A stretch of DNA of 64,000 nt from positions 14,457,511 to 14,521,510 of the forward strand of contig CM076956.1 of NCBI GenBank assembly GCA_039566865.1. The letters run 5' to 3'. Positions 1 through 11,350 of the stretch are shown here, piece by piece. The translations under genes and the position numbers were made by a program. Numbering within the stretch: position 1 is the stretch's first letter; each line of letters opens with the position of its first letter. Below the pieces are notes generated by a model. That model made no database searches and was not told the origin of the DNA. It saw only the letters and a program-made list of their open reading frames with translations. The stretch is from Aurelia coerulea. Its lineage: Eukaryota > Cnidaria > Scyphozoa > Semaeostomeae > Ulmaridae.

Positions 1-124
1 CTGGGGTTGGTCGTCCCTAGTAGTATTGTAGAGTATTTTTGTAAGTAGTGTAGTTCGTAATGTGTATTGTTAAATTTTATATTAAATCAAACAACAACAG
101 CAACAACAACAACAACAACAACAG
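1..124 (+). mobile_element. probable 3' tail of a non-LTR retrotransposon with (AAC)n microsatellite
   Basis: The first ~88 bases are T/A-rich, with short phrases similar to the retrotransposon tail at 62.3-62.5 kb. They run directly into an imperfect AAC/CAA triplet repeat at about 89-124. Non-LTR elements of the CR1/L2/RTE type often end in a short simple repeat like this. No coding part is visible because the window starts here. It could also be only a microsatellite with unrelated flank. Confidence 0.35.
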
Positions 125-285
125 AAATCTGCACGTAGTCACTATTATGTCAAAAAGGAGACTTATATGCAAAAACAGCAAAGAGTTAATGTAGTTTGCA
201 ACCAAATAATTGCGAGTGTTGGTTTAATCAACTTAGAATGGTAAATTCAAAGTCAGCGAACTGACGACATTTTTTTCTTTTGCAG

Positions 286-561
286 TTCCTCCTGTGGTCA
301 AAATGATAGTTCATAAAGGTGAAGGTGATCACGTACCAAAAGGAAGTCCAATTTATATTCGATGTAGTGCATCTGGATTTCCTCAACCAAGCCTTGAAAT
401 GAAGAAAGGTTCAGCTACTTTATCGTCAACAAGGAAGCTAAAAGACAATGAAATCATCTTGACGTTGCCTAAGGTTCAACCAACTGATGCTGGTCTTTAT
501 GTATGCGTTGCAAGTAACATTGCAGATGTTGCAAGAAGTTTTTCGAGCATTACTGTAAGAT
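286..561 (+). CDS. Ig-like (I-set type) domain exon, partial gene
   Basis: This is one internal exon of a multi-exon gene. A pyrimidine-rich tract and cag acceptor end at 285, and a strong donor (gtaagt) starts at 562. The exon opens with two bases of a split codon and ends with one, so it is a symmetric phase 1-1 exon, as is usual for Ig domains. Its ~91 residues contain a complete Ig fold signature: the B-strand cysteine in IRCSASGFP, then the F-strand DAGLYVCVASN with the second cysteine. The tryptophan expected 12 residues after the first cysteine is replaced by methionine (LEMKKG). Ig exons of this kind belong to cell-adhesion or receptor ectodomains. The same gene very likely continues into the Ig exon at 1297. 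Neither start nor stop codon is visible, so the protein's identity is unknown. Confidence 0.75.
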
Positions 562-1296
562 GTAAGTAAAAATTCTTTGGATGGAATGGAGGAACTGGTA
601 CTACGCAGTGCAAAGTAGGTTACCTGAGTTTTTCCTTCTAAAACTGAGGCCAAGTGTCCTTGGCCGTAAAATGGCAGCTTTTTCGATAAACTTGTATTTG
701 TTGATGATAGAAACTGACTTTCTTCACTCAAGCTTGATATTAGTTGGCATGATTCATTTCGCCTACTTTCACCAATTTTGACATATGCAAGATTCCCGAG
801 AAAATTGAAAAGGTTTGTTTCCAGCCAATAAAAAAACAACGGATGACGATATTTATTTTTTAATAGACAACTAACACTTTTGATCGCCAGAACAAGCTAG
901 TGTATCACTTGCATCCAGATTGGCAAAGGGACTTTGCTTTTAAAGACTTAGCAATGAGATAAGATCTGCTCAATGCATCTTAGTTTTAGAGCTAACCTTG
1001 AAGACAATTTCAGAGAGACAAAATTTGTTTCAAAACATGAATAAAGGAGACAGGAGGGCTATGGGGCGTAGCCTCTTTCATAAGGGAAAATGGATCTCAT
1101 TTTAGGGTCCATTCATACATCAAGAAGTCACTGAAACCATTAAGTCACTGAATCTATCACATTCGGGAAAAATACCTTAAAGCCCCCACCCCCCCCCCCC
1201 TCCCTAATGTTGGGCATCACCAACGCTCATGTCTCAAAAACATAGATAAGTCTTAATTCCTCAAAACAAGTATTGTTATCAAATTTTTGGTTGCAG
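562..1296 (+). other. intron between the two Ig exons
   Basis: This 735-bp interval runs from a gtaagt donor to a ttgcag acceptor and joins phase 1 to phase 1. It holds no convincing ORF. A cytosine tract at 1183-1200 (12 uninterrupted C at 1189-1200) is one of many such runs in the window. Confidence 0.6.
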
Positions 1297-1542
1297 ACAT
1301 TGAACTGAAGGAAACAAAGGATACAGTCATCCAGTCTGTTATTGGCTCAAGGAAAGATTTGAACTGTCCAATCAGAGGGTACCCACAAATTCTCTACTCC
1401 TGGTTTAAAGGAACGAAAAAGCTTGGAAGCTTGCAAGAGTTGACTGTTAAACTAGAGAAGAATGATCAATTTGGAAATTACACTTGTAAGGGGATGAATG
1501 ATGCAGGCACTAGAAATATCACTTTTAGTATCATCCACAATC
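1297..1542 (+). CDS. Ig-like domain exon, partial gene
   Basis: This is a second symmetric phase 1-1 exon, with acceptor ttgcag ending at 1296 and a strong gtaagt donor at 1543. The ~81 residues show the first cysteine (LNCPIRGYP), the canonical tryptophan 12 residues on (YSWFKG), and the second cysteine in FGNYTCKGMNDAG. It is therefore a complete, short (C2/I-set-like) Ig domain with the core Trp that the upstream domain lacks. The exon phase fits directly to the upstream Ig exon, so the two probably encode tandem Ig repeats of one extracellular protein. No downstream exon in matching phase was found nearby. Confidence 0.75.
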
Positions 1543-3628
1543 GTAAGTTTTTACTGTTTTATTTTTTTGACATGTACGAGTCTAAAAGTCTGAATCAACT
1601 TCGTATATTCGTTTTTGTTTTCGCTCATCAAAAACAGTAGACATTGCCACTTTTTATTAAGCAACGTAGTAGTTGTTTAAATCTTGTGCTACTGTTTCAT
1701 GAAAAGCTAGTACTTACTGTTGACTACCAATAGCTATATTGGAATTTTGTGCTGGTATTGATGGATGATGCCACAAATTTGGTATTTGACTCATTGCTCT
1801 CCACTCAACTGTAGCCTATGTGTGCTTATCATGCTGGAATTCTTAGGGGGTGCATTATGTCAAAAGAGCATGGAACGAGCCATAATTCTATCTATTTTAA
1901 TTCAAAAGGTTTGATTGAGCTTCTATCATTGCCATGTATTTTCCAAAATTTAGCCAATTTCTTCAAAATGCAAAAAATATGCCCCGATCCAAGTTCTTTT
2001 GTATATAGCTAAAAGATCTATCGTCAACACAATGTTATTATGGTATTAAAATACCATGCAGTAAAAAGTATCGCTGCGTGGTATTTGGACAGTCTGCCCA
2101 GCAGGAATCTTCTGTGAGGGGTTAGGTGATGAAAGAATGGATTCATAAGCCTGTACAACCGTATCAAAATATTACTGCAGCTAGAAAGAAAGCAAAAAAC
2201 CAGCGTCGATCACTAAATCCTTTCCATTCAGAACTTGAGATAAACCCTGTCAATATCAATCCAGTTTACACCCATAGACTTTACAGCTAACACGATAATG
2301 CAAAATGGTTTGATTGAGCACAATTTCTGCTGATAAAGGTTTTAGATATTTTTTGTGGCATCATGTTTGCCTTTTGCTTGTGCCAAACCTCTAAATATAT
2401 TTGAATATCAGCCCTACCAGCAGTTATGACCTACAATGCAGGATGTGAACAGGATTTTAGTCAACAATTTGGTGAAGGTATTGGCTGCACGTGACAAAGA
2501 TGTTTGGTGAAGAGATCAGATGTTATGCGACAAAGATGTTACGTTAGCAAAGAGATCAGAAGCTGTTGTAGTTGGCAATGAAAAATTTAAGTAAAATGCA
2601 GAATAAAGTTAAACAGAACAACAGAAACTTTAAGGCCTCAACAGCTGAATAAAAATACTGAAAAAAATGGACTGTAAATGAACCTCGCTGGGTTTTAGAA
2701 GGCGTAGAATGATTTTTAGCATAGGTCAAATTTTGAAATGCAATTTGCCAAAAATGAGTTTTTAGGTGAAGTCCCTCAGGTTTGGCGCAGATATCTCGGT
2801 CAGTTTTTCATTCAGGGGCTTGAAACTTGGCAATACTTTACTTCAATTATGTAGCTACCTCTGCAATGATGAAGACAAAACAATTTTACCCTTCAATGAT
2901 ATAACAATAACGGCATTGAATTTTTTTAAACGAGCTGTCGTTTTGAGGGGTAATCTATTTTGCTGACTAACTTAGAAAGAAGACTGAAATTGAATCAAAG
3001 TGCTTCATCATTGCATAGTACTATCTATCCCATTTAATTTGACACCTTACTTGTTCTTGTGGCAAATGTAGTTTTTCCCAAATACTTGACAAAAAATTAG
3101 CAAATTACGCACCTTTGTTCTCGGTTACCATGGCAACAAAATGTCAAAACACAAAAATTTACCATTTTCAGCATATTCATATGTTTCTGCCATTATTTGA
3201 TTGCAAACTCACCACTTGTGATGAAAAGCAAAGAATTTGGTCTTTTTAGCTGGTGTAGCCCCTTAAAGTTTTGAAAGATTTGAGCCCTTTGCGGTACGAT
3301 GCTGTTAATCTCAAAAATTTATTGGAGGATCGTTACGATTATTTTGCTAATTTGAGTACCTGATGATTGTCATATTATTCAATGAATATTATTTGATTAT
3401 TCAGTATTTTTTCATGATTATTTTCTATTTCACAGTTTATCAGTTTACAATCAATGATTTGCCCCTAGACCTCAGTCACCCTATGCATCAGAATCATACC
3501 AATTGACTGTTCACTTTTTCAATACAAACGTTGGTCTTCGCAGGCGTTTCTTTACTGCAGCTATTAGCCAATGAGAAACAAACAGGATTCCACTCATAAA
3601 TGATGCATCCTAATAAAGCACACGCAAA
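1543..3628. other. intron or intergenic DNA, no gene recognised
   Basis: AT-rich sequence with only short random ORFs. Bases 3602-3626 resemble the outer end of the MITE at 4225-4492 and may be a remnant of a related copy. Nothing else could be supported. Confidence 0.4.
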
Positions 3629-4224
3629 TAATGGCAGATTTTGTAATACAATAGCAACAGTTGCGTTTGATTGACAACTCAATTCAAAGAGATTAGCGAC
3701 TGCGGACAAAGGAAATTCTCTCAACCATAAATTCAAAGCAAAAAAAGCCGCAAAGGTTTTTATGAAACCCAAGTAGCTAGCGCGCTCGTTGTGCATTCCA
3801 GAAATTGTTTTTAAGAGCAAACATGAGCACATATTGAAAGAAGATTGATACATCTACCTCGGGCATTTTATTTCTTTTGTTCAGAAGCCGATTGCAGTAA
3901 GTGATTTAATTACACTCCAAAAAAATAAGAGTAATTGAATCGCCTTACCAATCGGCTTCTGAACCAAAGAAATAAAATTGCCGAGTTAGATGTGGAGATG
4001 TATCAATCTTCTTTCAATATGTGCTCATGTTTGCTCTTAAAAACAATTTCTGGAATGCACAACGAGCGCGCTAGCTACTTGGGTTTCAGAAAAACCTTTG
4101 CGGCTCTTTTCGTTTTGAATTTATGGTTGAGAGAATTTCCTTTGTCTGCAGTCGCTAATCGCTTTGAATTGCGGTGTCAATCAAAGCCAACTGGTGCTAT
4201 TGTCTTACAATTCTGTCCCTGTTA
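3629..4224. mobile_element. palindromic MITE, family P copy 1
   Basis: Almost the whole ~600 bp is one long inverted repeat centred near 3926. The left arm reads back as the right arm from the ends (right end ...ctgtccctgtta) to near the middle. Flanks show a possible 8-bp duplication, CACGCAAA on the left and CACGCAGT on the right (6 of 8 matching), which would suit an hAT-type element. ORFs read across it are translations of the arms, not genes. A diverged second copy lies at 11351-11944. Confidence 0.7.
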
Positions 4225-4492
4225 CACGCAGTAGGATGCATGGATAGTTATTTTTGCGAATAACTGTTGAAATGTGATGTAAACTATCTCACATCTCACC
4301 TGACGAATTCTCCTGCATTTGCTGTGGTAGCACATTGCATGCTGTTGTTGTTGTAGCCATGCTGTCATGGCGACCGGCCTACAAGTCGCTCGGTGCTCGG
4401 CTTGCAAAGGAAAAGACCTCAGGTGAGAAGGTTTACATCATATTGTAGCAATTATTTGCTAAAATAACTATCCATGCATCCTATTGCGCGTG
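4225..4492. mobile_element. MITE with terminal inverted repeats
   Basis: The left end (from cacgcagtaggatgcatgg) is repeated inverted at the right end (ccatgcatcctattgcgcgtg), and the arms extend inward for about 60 bp. A second, inner inverted pair (tctcacctga / tcaggtgaga) lies near 4296-4432. It abuts family P copy 1. Non-coding. Confidence 0.6.
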
Positions 4493-4679
4493 AATAAAGG
4501 CGCCCCTACTTTGCTCTGTGATTTATGCATTGTCAAACGACTCCGTCCTCTGATGATCGTGAACCATTTCATTTACTTCTTTTTTAACAACAAGGCTTTG
4601 CAGGAGATGAGAACGAAGGTCTTTCCAATGAATCCTTTTGCAGCAAAGTAAAATTGATGCTGTAATTTGACTCTTGCTA

Positions 4680-5269
4680 CCGGGTGCGTCAAAATAAATT
4701 ATGTACGTTTGGCAGGCCACAATAAATTGTACACTGAACCGATTTTGAAGGTTCATGACTTAATCTTTAGTAAAAAGCCTAAATTAGATTCTAGGATTTT
4801 TGCACATTTTTTTCAGTTTTTAGAGCTAGACGTGAATGTATTAAAATTTTCATTCTCGAAAACGCTGAAAACGACCAAAAAACGTCGATCAAATTTTCTA
4901 AGGAATCGACATGAATGGAAAAAGAAAAAAACTTGTTCGTGGTGATTTGGGATTTAGAAATCATCGATTAATTAATCGATTTCTAAATCCCAAATCACCA
5001 CGAAAAAGATGTCTCTTTGTCCATTCATGTCGAGTCTTTAGAAAATTTGATCAACGCTTTTTGATCATTTTCATAGTTGTTTTCGAAAACGAAAATTTTA
5101 AGAAACTCGCGTCTAGCTCTAAAAAATAAAAACAAAAACTTTGCAAAAAATCCTAGAATTTAATTCAGGCTTTAGGCTAAAGATTAAATCATGACTATTC
5201 AAAATCGGCCCAGTGTACAATTTATTGTGCGGCCTGCCAAACCTGCAGAGTTTATTTTGGCGCACCCGG
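4680..5269. mobile_element. TA-flanked full-length palindromic MITE (Tc1/mariner-like)
   Basis: The element is flanked by TA on both sides (4678-4679 and 5270-5271). Its ends are inverted CCGGGTGCGTCAAAATAAA and its complement. The whole 590 bp is nearly self-complementary, with the axis at an ATTAATTAAT core near 4972. TA target duplications are typical of Tc1/mariner-type insertion. No transposase is encoded. Other TA-flanked elements with related CCGGGTG ends lie at 7780-8229 and 55411-57008. Confidence 0.8.
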
Positions 5270-5522
5270 TATAGATCAAACACAATCAGAACAGAAAAGT
5301 CATCATTTTCAAATGAGAAATGACTAGGGTTTTCGTTATCCTACGAAAACAATGCGATTTTTAATAAAATCCCCGTTTCCAAATCACTCAATTTCGAAAA
5401 AAGTTTCACGCGCTTTCACTGTGAAAAGCAAATGCAATGCCAAAACAGATTCATTTTGCTCCATTTTCGAATAAAAATTTGTACTGGACACGGAGCCTAA
5501 AACATGCTATAAATTATGAGCA

Positions 5523-5780
5523 TCAAAAGTGATAATCACTAAGTACTAATTCTACAGTTAAATACAATGCCTTTCGTTCATTAAAATGTCCTTGCAACGC
5601 GTCCTTGAAATTAATTTCTCTGAGTTCTGTGTACAACTGTGTCCACGAAAGATATCTTCCTTTGGGTGATTTTCGCACTGTGCCGACTCCAAAACCAAAC
5701 TTCACGTCAACCTCTGAGATGATATGGCCTAAGGGGCTAAATATTTCCATCGACCAAGCATTTGCTTCTTGACTCCTCAT
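5523..5780 (-). CDS. hypothetical 85-residue ORF
   Basis: An ATG-started minus-strand ORF with a stop codon two codons upstream of the ATG. Its composition is protein-like, mixed charged and hydrophobic without low complexity (for example HIISEVDVKFGFGVGTVRK and LREINFKDALQGHF). I recognise no domain. There is no signal peptide or membrane segment and no supporting splice sites. It lies between MITEs and may be a relic exon or a chance ORF. Confidence 0.25.
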   Translation of the reverse strand: MRSQEANAWSMEIFSPLGHIISEVDVKFGFGVGTVRKSPKGRYLSWTQLYTELREINFKDALQGHFNERKALYLTVELVLSDYHF

Positions 5781-6420
5781 TAGTTATGTTGAAGCTCTGT
5801 TTAAGCAGCAATTGTTTTCCAGTCATTGATGACCTCCTGAAGAAAGAAAACATTAATGCTACATACATTCATCTTTAACACTGCTCCATATGATAGATCT
5901 ATTTGATCAGATGTAGACAGTTATCCATCACGTTCCTGCAACAATCTGTACGATGCGATTCAATCTAACAACAGCGATTTTAATTAGAAACAGCCTATCT
6001 GGTGTTCTGAAACAAAGTTAACAGATCTAATTGAGACCACTGATGATTTATTACTTTTAGATTAATCTGATATAAAATGTAATCATAATCCTTAAAAGCT
6101 AATTAAAGCATAAATACCTTATTTGTTAAAGTCAGTGCCTTCAATGCTGAGCTATTGATGTCTTTTAAACAGTGTAGATATATGAGATGTAGCTAAATGA
6201 CCACAGTAAAGCTTGATTTCCAGGGAGTTAAATATTACGAGTTGGAGGAATTTTACAAAGAGCAAGAGGCACTGATTGAAATAACTTCTGGCAATGTGAT
6301 CAAACTGATCTAAGTGATCAAAGAGCTAATTTTTCTTGCAAAGCTTTAGCTTTCCTACAAATGTTTACACCGTTTCATTAGGTAATTTTTCAAAAGTTCT
6401 AGTTTGAGGTTAACTGCAAA
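5781..6420. other. no gene recognised
   Basis: AT-rich sequence between the hypothetical ORF and the next MITE. I see no ORF, repeat or RNA signature. Confidence 0.4.
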
Positions 6421-6745
6421 TTCGACCAAGGGCGAGTACCTTGAAGGAACTGTGTTTATTACCAGTACTGTTTTCGTGACATAGTGCACAGAGTAATTGC
6501 TGTTCTGTTAATCCGTGTAGTGATTTTCGAAATCTAACGTCTGATCAAAATTCAGGCTGTCTGGTTCCTTGTGGTCATCTCGCATAACAGTTGATCTCGT
6601 ATTAAATTAACACCGGAATTTGAAACAAAGTCATTCTTACGTCATTTTGACAGGACAGCAATTACAATGTGTACTATGTCACGAAAAATGTACTGGGAAT
6701 AAACCAATAAACACAGTTCCTACAAGGAAGGCGCCCTTGATTCGA
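6421..6745. mobile_element. MITE with ~85-bp terminal inverted repeats
   Basis: The left arm begins ttcgaccaagggcg and includes gaactgtgtttatt and cgtgacatagt. These return inverted on the right side (ctatgtcacg, aataaacacagttc, cgcccttgattcga). The arms are about 85 bp with small indels, around a ~150-bp unique core. No clear target duplication and no ORF. Confidence 0.6.
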
Positions 6746-6790
6746 CCTTCAAGATTAATATTCTAGCATTAAAGGCACCAATACTTAAAA

Positions 6791-6994
6791 ATAAGATATG
6801 AAGATATAAGTTAACTATCCATCCATGCTATTTACTTTATTATGAGTATTTCTTAGACAACCGCAACAACCTCTAACTAAAGTAAATAGCAGTGGATCAG
6901 ATTCACAGAGAAATCAGACACATTTGACTGGCAAGAAATTACCCTCCGCCACCTGTGATAAGATATGAAGATATAAGTTAACTATCCATCCATG
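6791..6994 (+). repeat. 37-bp direct repeat pair
   Basis: A 37-bp segment starting ATAAGATATGAAGATATAAG is identical at 6791-6827 and 6958-6994, 167 bp apart. The intervening DNA is AT-rich and non-coding. It may reflect a local duplication or a repair event. Confidence 0.7.
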
Positions 6995-7779
6995 ATTATC
7001 CTCATTACCCTCATTATCCTTGTTACCCTCATTATTCTAGAACTCCATAATTTGTGTAAATTATTTCATGTACGTTCTTTCTTCATTTATAGCCTCAACT
7101 TCCCAAAGAAATGCGAATGGAATAGGGAGCAGCAGTGTTACAAAGCCGTACTTTGCTGCATATATCATCCTGCTGATTCTTTGTGGTAGTTTGCTTTGTT
7201 AATCTCGCATGCTTCGAATGTAAATTAATGTCGAAAATAATGTGTCATTTTTCAGTAATAAGACATTTTACCTGCTCTACAAAAGAGTCATGGATCGAGA
7301 GCAAAATTTTAGACTATTTCTAGAAATCTGACAGATGTGCACAATAGTGATAAGCTGAGTCGCTCAGTCGAGCTTTTCGAATAAAATGCATATGAAGTCA
7401 CAATCCAGCTTCTTCTGTAGAAAAGCTAAACGGTCCCTTTTTTTGCTTTATTTGATAACAAGAACATGATTTTATCAAAAGGCTGCAAATACATACCTTC
7501 GGTGAGAGAACCAACACGTTAGCCCAATTTCTCCCTGAGTTGGTACGTCGGCTAGAGTAGAGAATACATGGAAATAATTAATAATGGCAATGAATTAATA
7601 GTAATCTCACTATTTGAGGAAAAATACAAGGAACACACCAGGTGTTCAAAGAGTCTCCCCGTTTTAAAACTCAACAAAAAGTCTTATGTTTCATCTTGTC
7701 AGTAAACTTTCGGTTTATATATTTTTCAATAATTGTCTTTAAATGGTGGTAAAATTTTTGTTTCCCTTATTGGTCACTA
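6995..7779. other. no gene recognised
   Basis: AT-rich sequence; the first 40 bases hold a short CTCATTATCCT-like repeat. Nothing else can be supported. Confidence 0.4.
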
Positions 7780-8229
7780 CCAGGTGTCCCAAAATGATGT
7801 ATTATTGTTTGATTGCTTACATGTCCATAACCAGTGAACCAATTTTCAAAAAACTTTGTTTTATTTGATTGCCTAAAGGCTAGATTGTATTTTAAGATGT
7901 TGGTTGCGGTTTTACCATAGCGTTTTCATGTCGAAAAGAAGATCGATAAACCTGCTCAAATTCAAGCCTAAGATGGCATGAGAAAGAAACGGCCTAATTG
8001 AGCTCATCAATCCGAGAAAGGTGTTTCTTTCATGCCATCTAAGGCTTGAATTTGAGCAGGTCTATCCATTTTCTTTTTGACATGAAGACATTGACCTAAA
8101 CCACAACCAACACGCTCAAATACAATTTAGCCTTTCGGCAATTGGATAAAATAAAGTTTTTGAAAATCGGTTCATTGGTTATGCACATATAAGCAATCAA
8201 ACGATAATACAAAATTTTGGGACACCCGG
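7780..8229. mobile_element. TA-flanked full-length palindromic MITE (Tc1/mariner-like)
   Basis: TA dinucleotides flank both ends (7778-7779 and 8230-8231). The termini are CCAGGTGTCCCAAAAT and the complement of CCGGGTGTCCCAAAAT. The 450 bp fold back on themselves around an axis near 8005. Non-coding. Confidence 0.8.
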
Positions 8230-8340
8230 TAATGTAAAGCGTAACATGTTGAACACGTTATTTTGAGCAATACCGTTTAAGCAACTTTGTAAATCTTGTC
8301 AAAGAGTTGATATTTTGTATTGAGTTGATATAACATGTTT

Positions 8341-8605
8341 AGGGCACGAGTATATGCCGCCCATATGGGTGGGTTTTTGGGTCCAAAATTCTCTAAACAA
8401 GGGTCCGTTTTCAGCAGGTTTGCCATAAACATGGGTAGGGTTTTGTTTAAATTTGCAAAAAATAGTTCAAAATGGGCAGTTTTCCGCCAGAATTCATCAT
8501 GAACGTGGGTACCAAGGCAAGTTTCAATAATTAGAAGAGGGTAGGTTTCTGAAAACTGGGCGGCAGACCTCCGTCCATCTACAAGTCATGTACCCCCCCC
8601 CCCGG
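8341..8605. repeat. degenerate dispersed repeat ending in a poly-C run
   Basis: The stretch contains recurring phrases such as catgggtaggg and gtgggtacc and ends in 11 C followed by GGGG (8593-8607). Similar poly-C or poly-G ends mark the MITEs at 59974 and 61550, so this may be a truncated relative. No matching start was found. Confidence 0.35.
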
Positions 8606-9135
8606 GGAATCTACTTGCTAAAATAGTTTTGAAGATTAGGCTTGGACTAAAATGCTGGTTTTTTCAACCCTGGAGACTTCTTTGGGACTCCCTGCAAGTA
8701 AGGTGTATGCATTTCCAAATTAAAAAGCGTTGTAATTTTGAAAATAATCATAAATCGGCTCAATAGCAGTAACGCAAAGCTTCCTGTCAAACGATTACTG
8801 CTAATTTAGGATTGTTACTTTTTGCTGATTCGGTGTAGCTTGTTTAATCTGTTTTTGCAATATGTTGTTTGTATTTGCTAAATATATGTAATTGCTTGCT
8901 TTTAAAAATTATGTATAGTTGAATACTTTTTGAGTGTTATCTACTTGGAAATATCTCTAATAGTCGAACCTATTGCTTTATTTACGATTTGTGAAATATG
9001 ATTAAAAATAAATAACAAACAAATAAAAATTGTTGTCTTATTCAAAATTAGCCAATCAGAGATATCAGATCATTATTTGCTTTAAAAGTTAGGAGAGCAA
9101 GGGCGAATTTGTAAAACACAAGATGCATGTCTGAT

Positions 9136-9600
9136 CATGGGTATTGTTGACACGATTTGTGTCGATCGTGTCCACAATACCTGGCCTAAATGTTCCTAAA
9201 TGAATAAATGTATTTCGCTACGTTGCTAGTCTTTATTTAGTTAGTATAGCTGCTTTCTAGCTTGGCAATCCATACTCTTACTTGCTTTCGGCGGTTTTTT
9301 ATTGTTATGGCCTAAATTTTGAATAGTACTGTGTTCTGAAAGTTATGGTCTGAGAACTAGTTCCCAGATCGACGCACGCAGCCTTCTAACTACTCTTTCA
9401 GAGCGCGGTGCTGTTCAAAATTTAGGCCAGAACAATAACAAACTGCCGAAAGCAAGTAAGGATGGATTGCCAAGCTAGGAAGCAGATATACTAATGAAAT
9501 GAAGACAAGCAAGGAAAGGAGATACATTTTATTCATTTAGGAACATTTAGGCCAGGTATTGTGGACACGATCGACACAAATCGTGTCAACAATACCCATG
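9136..9600. mobile_element. palindromic MITE with 7-bp (possibly 8-bp) target duplication
   Basis: The ends are inverted CATGGGTATTGTTGACACG and its complement, and the first ~50 bp are essentially perfect complements. Complementarity continues inward through the 465-bp element (CTTGCTTTCGGC against GCCGAAAGCAAG). GTCTGAT is found immediately outside both ends (9129-9135 and 9601-9607). This suits an hAT-like insertion. No ORF. Confidence 0.75.
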
Positions 9601-9854
9601 GTCTGATAAGACAAAGCGATCTGGCAGTCTGAAGAATAGTCACACCTTCAGTGCAGCCAGCCAAAAAGCTTGCTCTCTCTTTTTAGATTCTATGGAGTGA
9701 ACTCAGAGGTGAAACTTTTCATTAGAAAACAAATTATTTTATGTTTTGCTAATTTCATTCCTCCTTTACCCTCATTTTAAAGACTCTTACACCTTCAACG
9801 GCCTGTTGAACTGTTTGTAAAGTTCAATGCTGAAAAGTTAAAACATGCAGGTGT

Positions 9855-10153
9855 GTTTAACCATTAGCAATAGAACACCAAGTGCGTAAACGTTTTATCA
9901 GTAGCGAGCCACCGTAACCAATTGTTTTTTTGTGTTTTTAACTCATTTTTACTTGCTAATCTGGAGGTTTACACAAAATGTGGATCTGCACTTAAGTTGG
10001 CTAACAACTGAAAATTTCAAAATCACGAAACAGCGATAAGGTGGCTCACTACTAAGTAAAATAAGTTAAGAACACACACAAAGCAAGTGGTTAAGGTGGC
10101 TCACTACTGATAAAAACTTTCACACACTTGGTTCCTATTGCTCATGATTTAAC
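9855..10153. mobile_element. MITE with ~60-bp terminal inverted repeats
   Basis: The left arm (gtttaaccattagcaatag..., including tatcagtagcgagccacc) is complementary to the right arm (ggtggctcactactgata ... attgctcatgatttaac). The motif aaggtggctcactact also occurs a second time internally. It lies directly against the left end of the retrotransposon that follows. Confidence 0.65.
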
Positions 10154-10156
10154 ATA

Positions 10157-11157
10157 ATGATGTCTCGTAATAGATATGAAATCACCAAAATATATCAGTA
10201 TGTTCAGTATGATGGAGTTAACTCTGATCGAGAGCTAGTCAAATATGGTGTACCACAGGGCTCTATTCTGGGGCCGTTGTTGTTTCTACTACAGATAAAC
10301 GATCTTGTCAAAAGTGTGAAAAACTGCAATATTCAAATGTATGCTGACGACACAGTCATCTACACGTCACACAGCAACATCAGTGTCATTGAACAAACCT
10401 TAACATCCGAAATGAACAATGTTTCAAAATGGCTCGACAAAAACAGGCTTATCATCAACTTAAAGAAAGAAAAAACGGAGTCAATCCTATTTGGCACAGT
10501 AAAACGCCTCTCTTCGAAAGATCCGATCCAAGTGTATATGAATGAAAAACTAATAACTGTTGCTGATGGGTACAAGTACCTTGGAGTTTGGCTGGAACCA
10601 ACTTTAAATATGAACGAACACCTCCGAAGAGTATTAAGAAAAGCAAATGCTCGAATAAAGCTATTGTCTCGGGTACGTGATTCATTGTCGGTTTTTGCTG
10701 CTAAGGCGGTATACAATTCGTTCATTTTACCGACAATGCTATACTGCTCTACGCCAGTTGTTAAAGTTTCAGATACAATGTCAAAGAAATTTGAAAGTGT
10801 ACAAAACAGAGCGCAAAAAGTAATCTACGGATCGCAGAATAACAACAGATGTACAGATGTAAACTTATTTCGGTCAACAATCAGAAAAAGCTGAAAGTAG
10901 TAATAGAAATGTTCAAATGTCGTCAAGGGACCTCCATACCAGCCCTAAGAACGTATGCAGACAATGTCGACCATAAACACGAAACAAGAAGCAATAAATC
11001 GCTACTTAGACTGCCTTTAGTTAAAACAGAAACTGCGAAAAGGTCCCTTTACTTTCAAGGGCCGTACTGCTTTAATGAACTTCCAAGGGACATACGTTCC
11101 CTGGAATCAATTGTAATTTTTAAAGAGAACACTTTTCATCGTAAGAAAAAAATGTAA
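10157..11157 (+). pseudogene. non-LTR retrotransposon reverse transcriptase, 5'-truncated and frameshifted
   Basis: The frame starting near 10157 carries the fingers/palm part of a reverse transcriptase: VPQGSILGPLLF (block 4-like), INDL, and the catalytic QMYADDTVIY (YADD). KYLGVWLEPTLNM, the conserved LPTMLYC and QNRAQKVIYG follow. The upstream endonuclease and first RT blocks are missing. At about 10860-10880 the frame shifts, and homology continues in another frame: NNQKKLKVVIEMFKCRQGTS, then FQGPYCFNELPRDIRS. This is the typical C-terminal tail of CR1/L2/jockey-like elements. One substitution (LLQINDL for the usual LLYINDL) and the frameshift indicate a dead copy. Clade assignment is not certain. 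Confidence 0.85.
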
Positions 11158-11344
11158 AGGTAGAGGACAATTTTTTAAAAACTTTAGAGATTTTGATTGT
11201 AATTAACTCAATTTTAATTAAGTTTTTTTTTTCTAAGATCTTTTATGTTTTTAACAGGGCCCTTATTGATAACAGCACTTTTGTTGCTGAAAAGGCTACC
11301 CCTGTATAAAGAACTGTATTATTATGTATTATTATAAATGTTAC
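10158..11344 (+). mobile_element. 5'-truncated non-LTR retrotransposon copy
   Basis: It comprises the reverse transcriptase pseudogene plus a ~190-bp 3' region that ends in TATTATTATG-type tail sequence near 11310-11338. A nine-base direct repeat, TTAACATAA, stands at both edges (10149-10157 and 11345-11353) and is a candidate target duplication. Removing the element would bring the MITE at 9855-10153 next to the MITE beginning at 11351. Confidence 0.6.
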
Positions 11345-11350
11345 TTAACA

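Noticed and set aside
3494..4234. Two similar ORFs on opposite strands (MYQSSFNMCSCLLLKT... in both)
   Set aside because: They are translations of the two arms of one palindromic MITE, not a gene pair.
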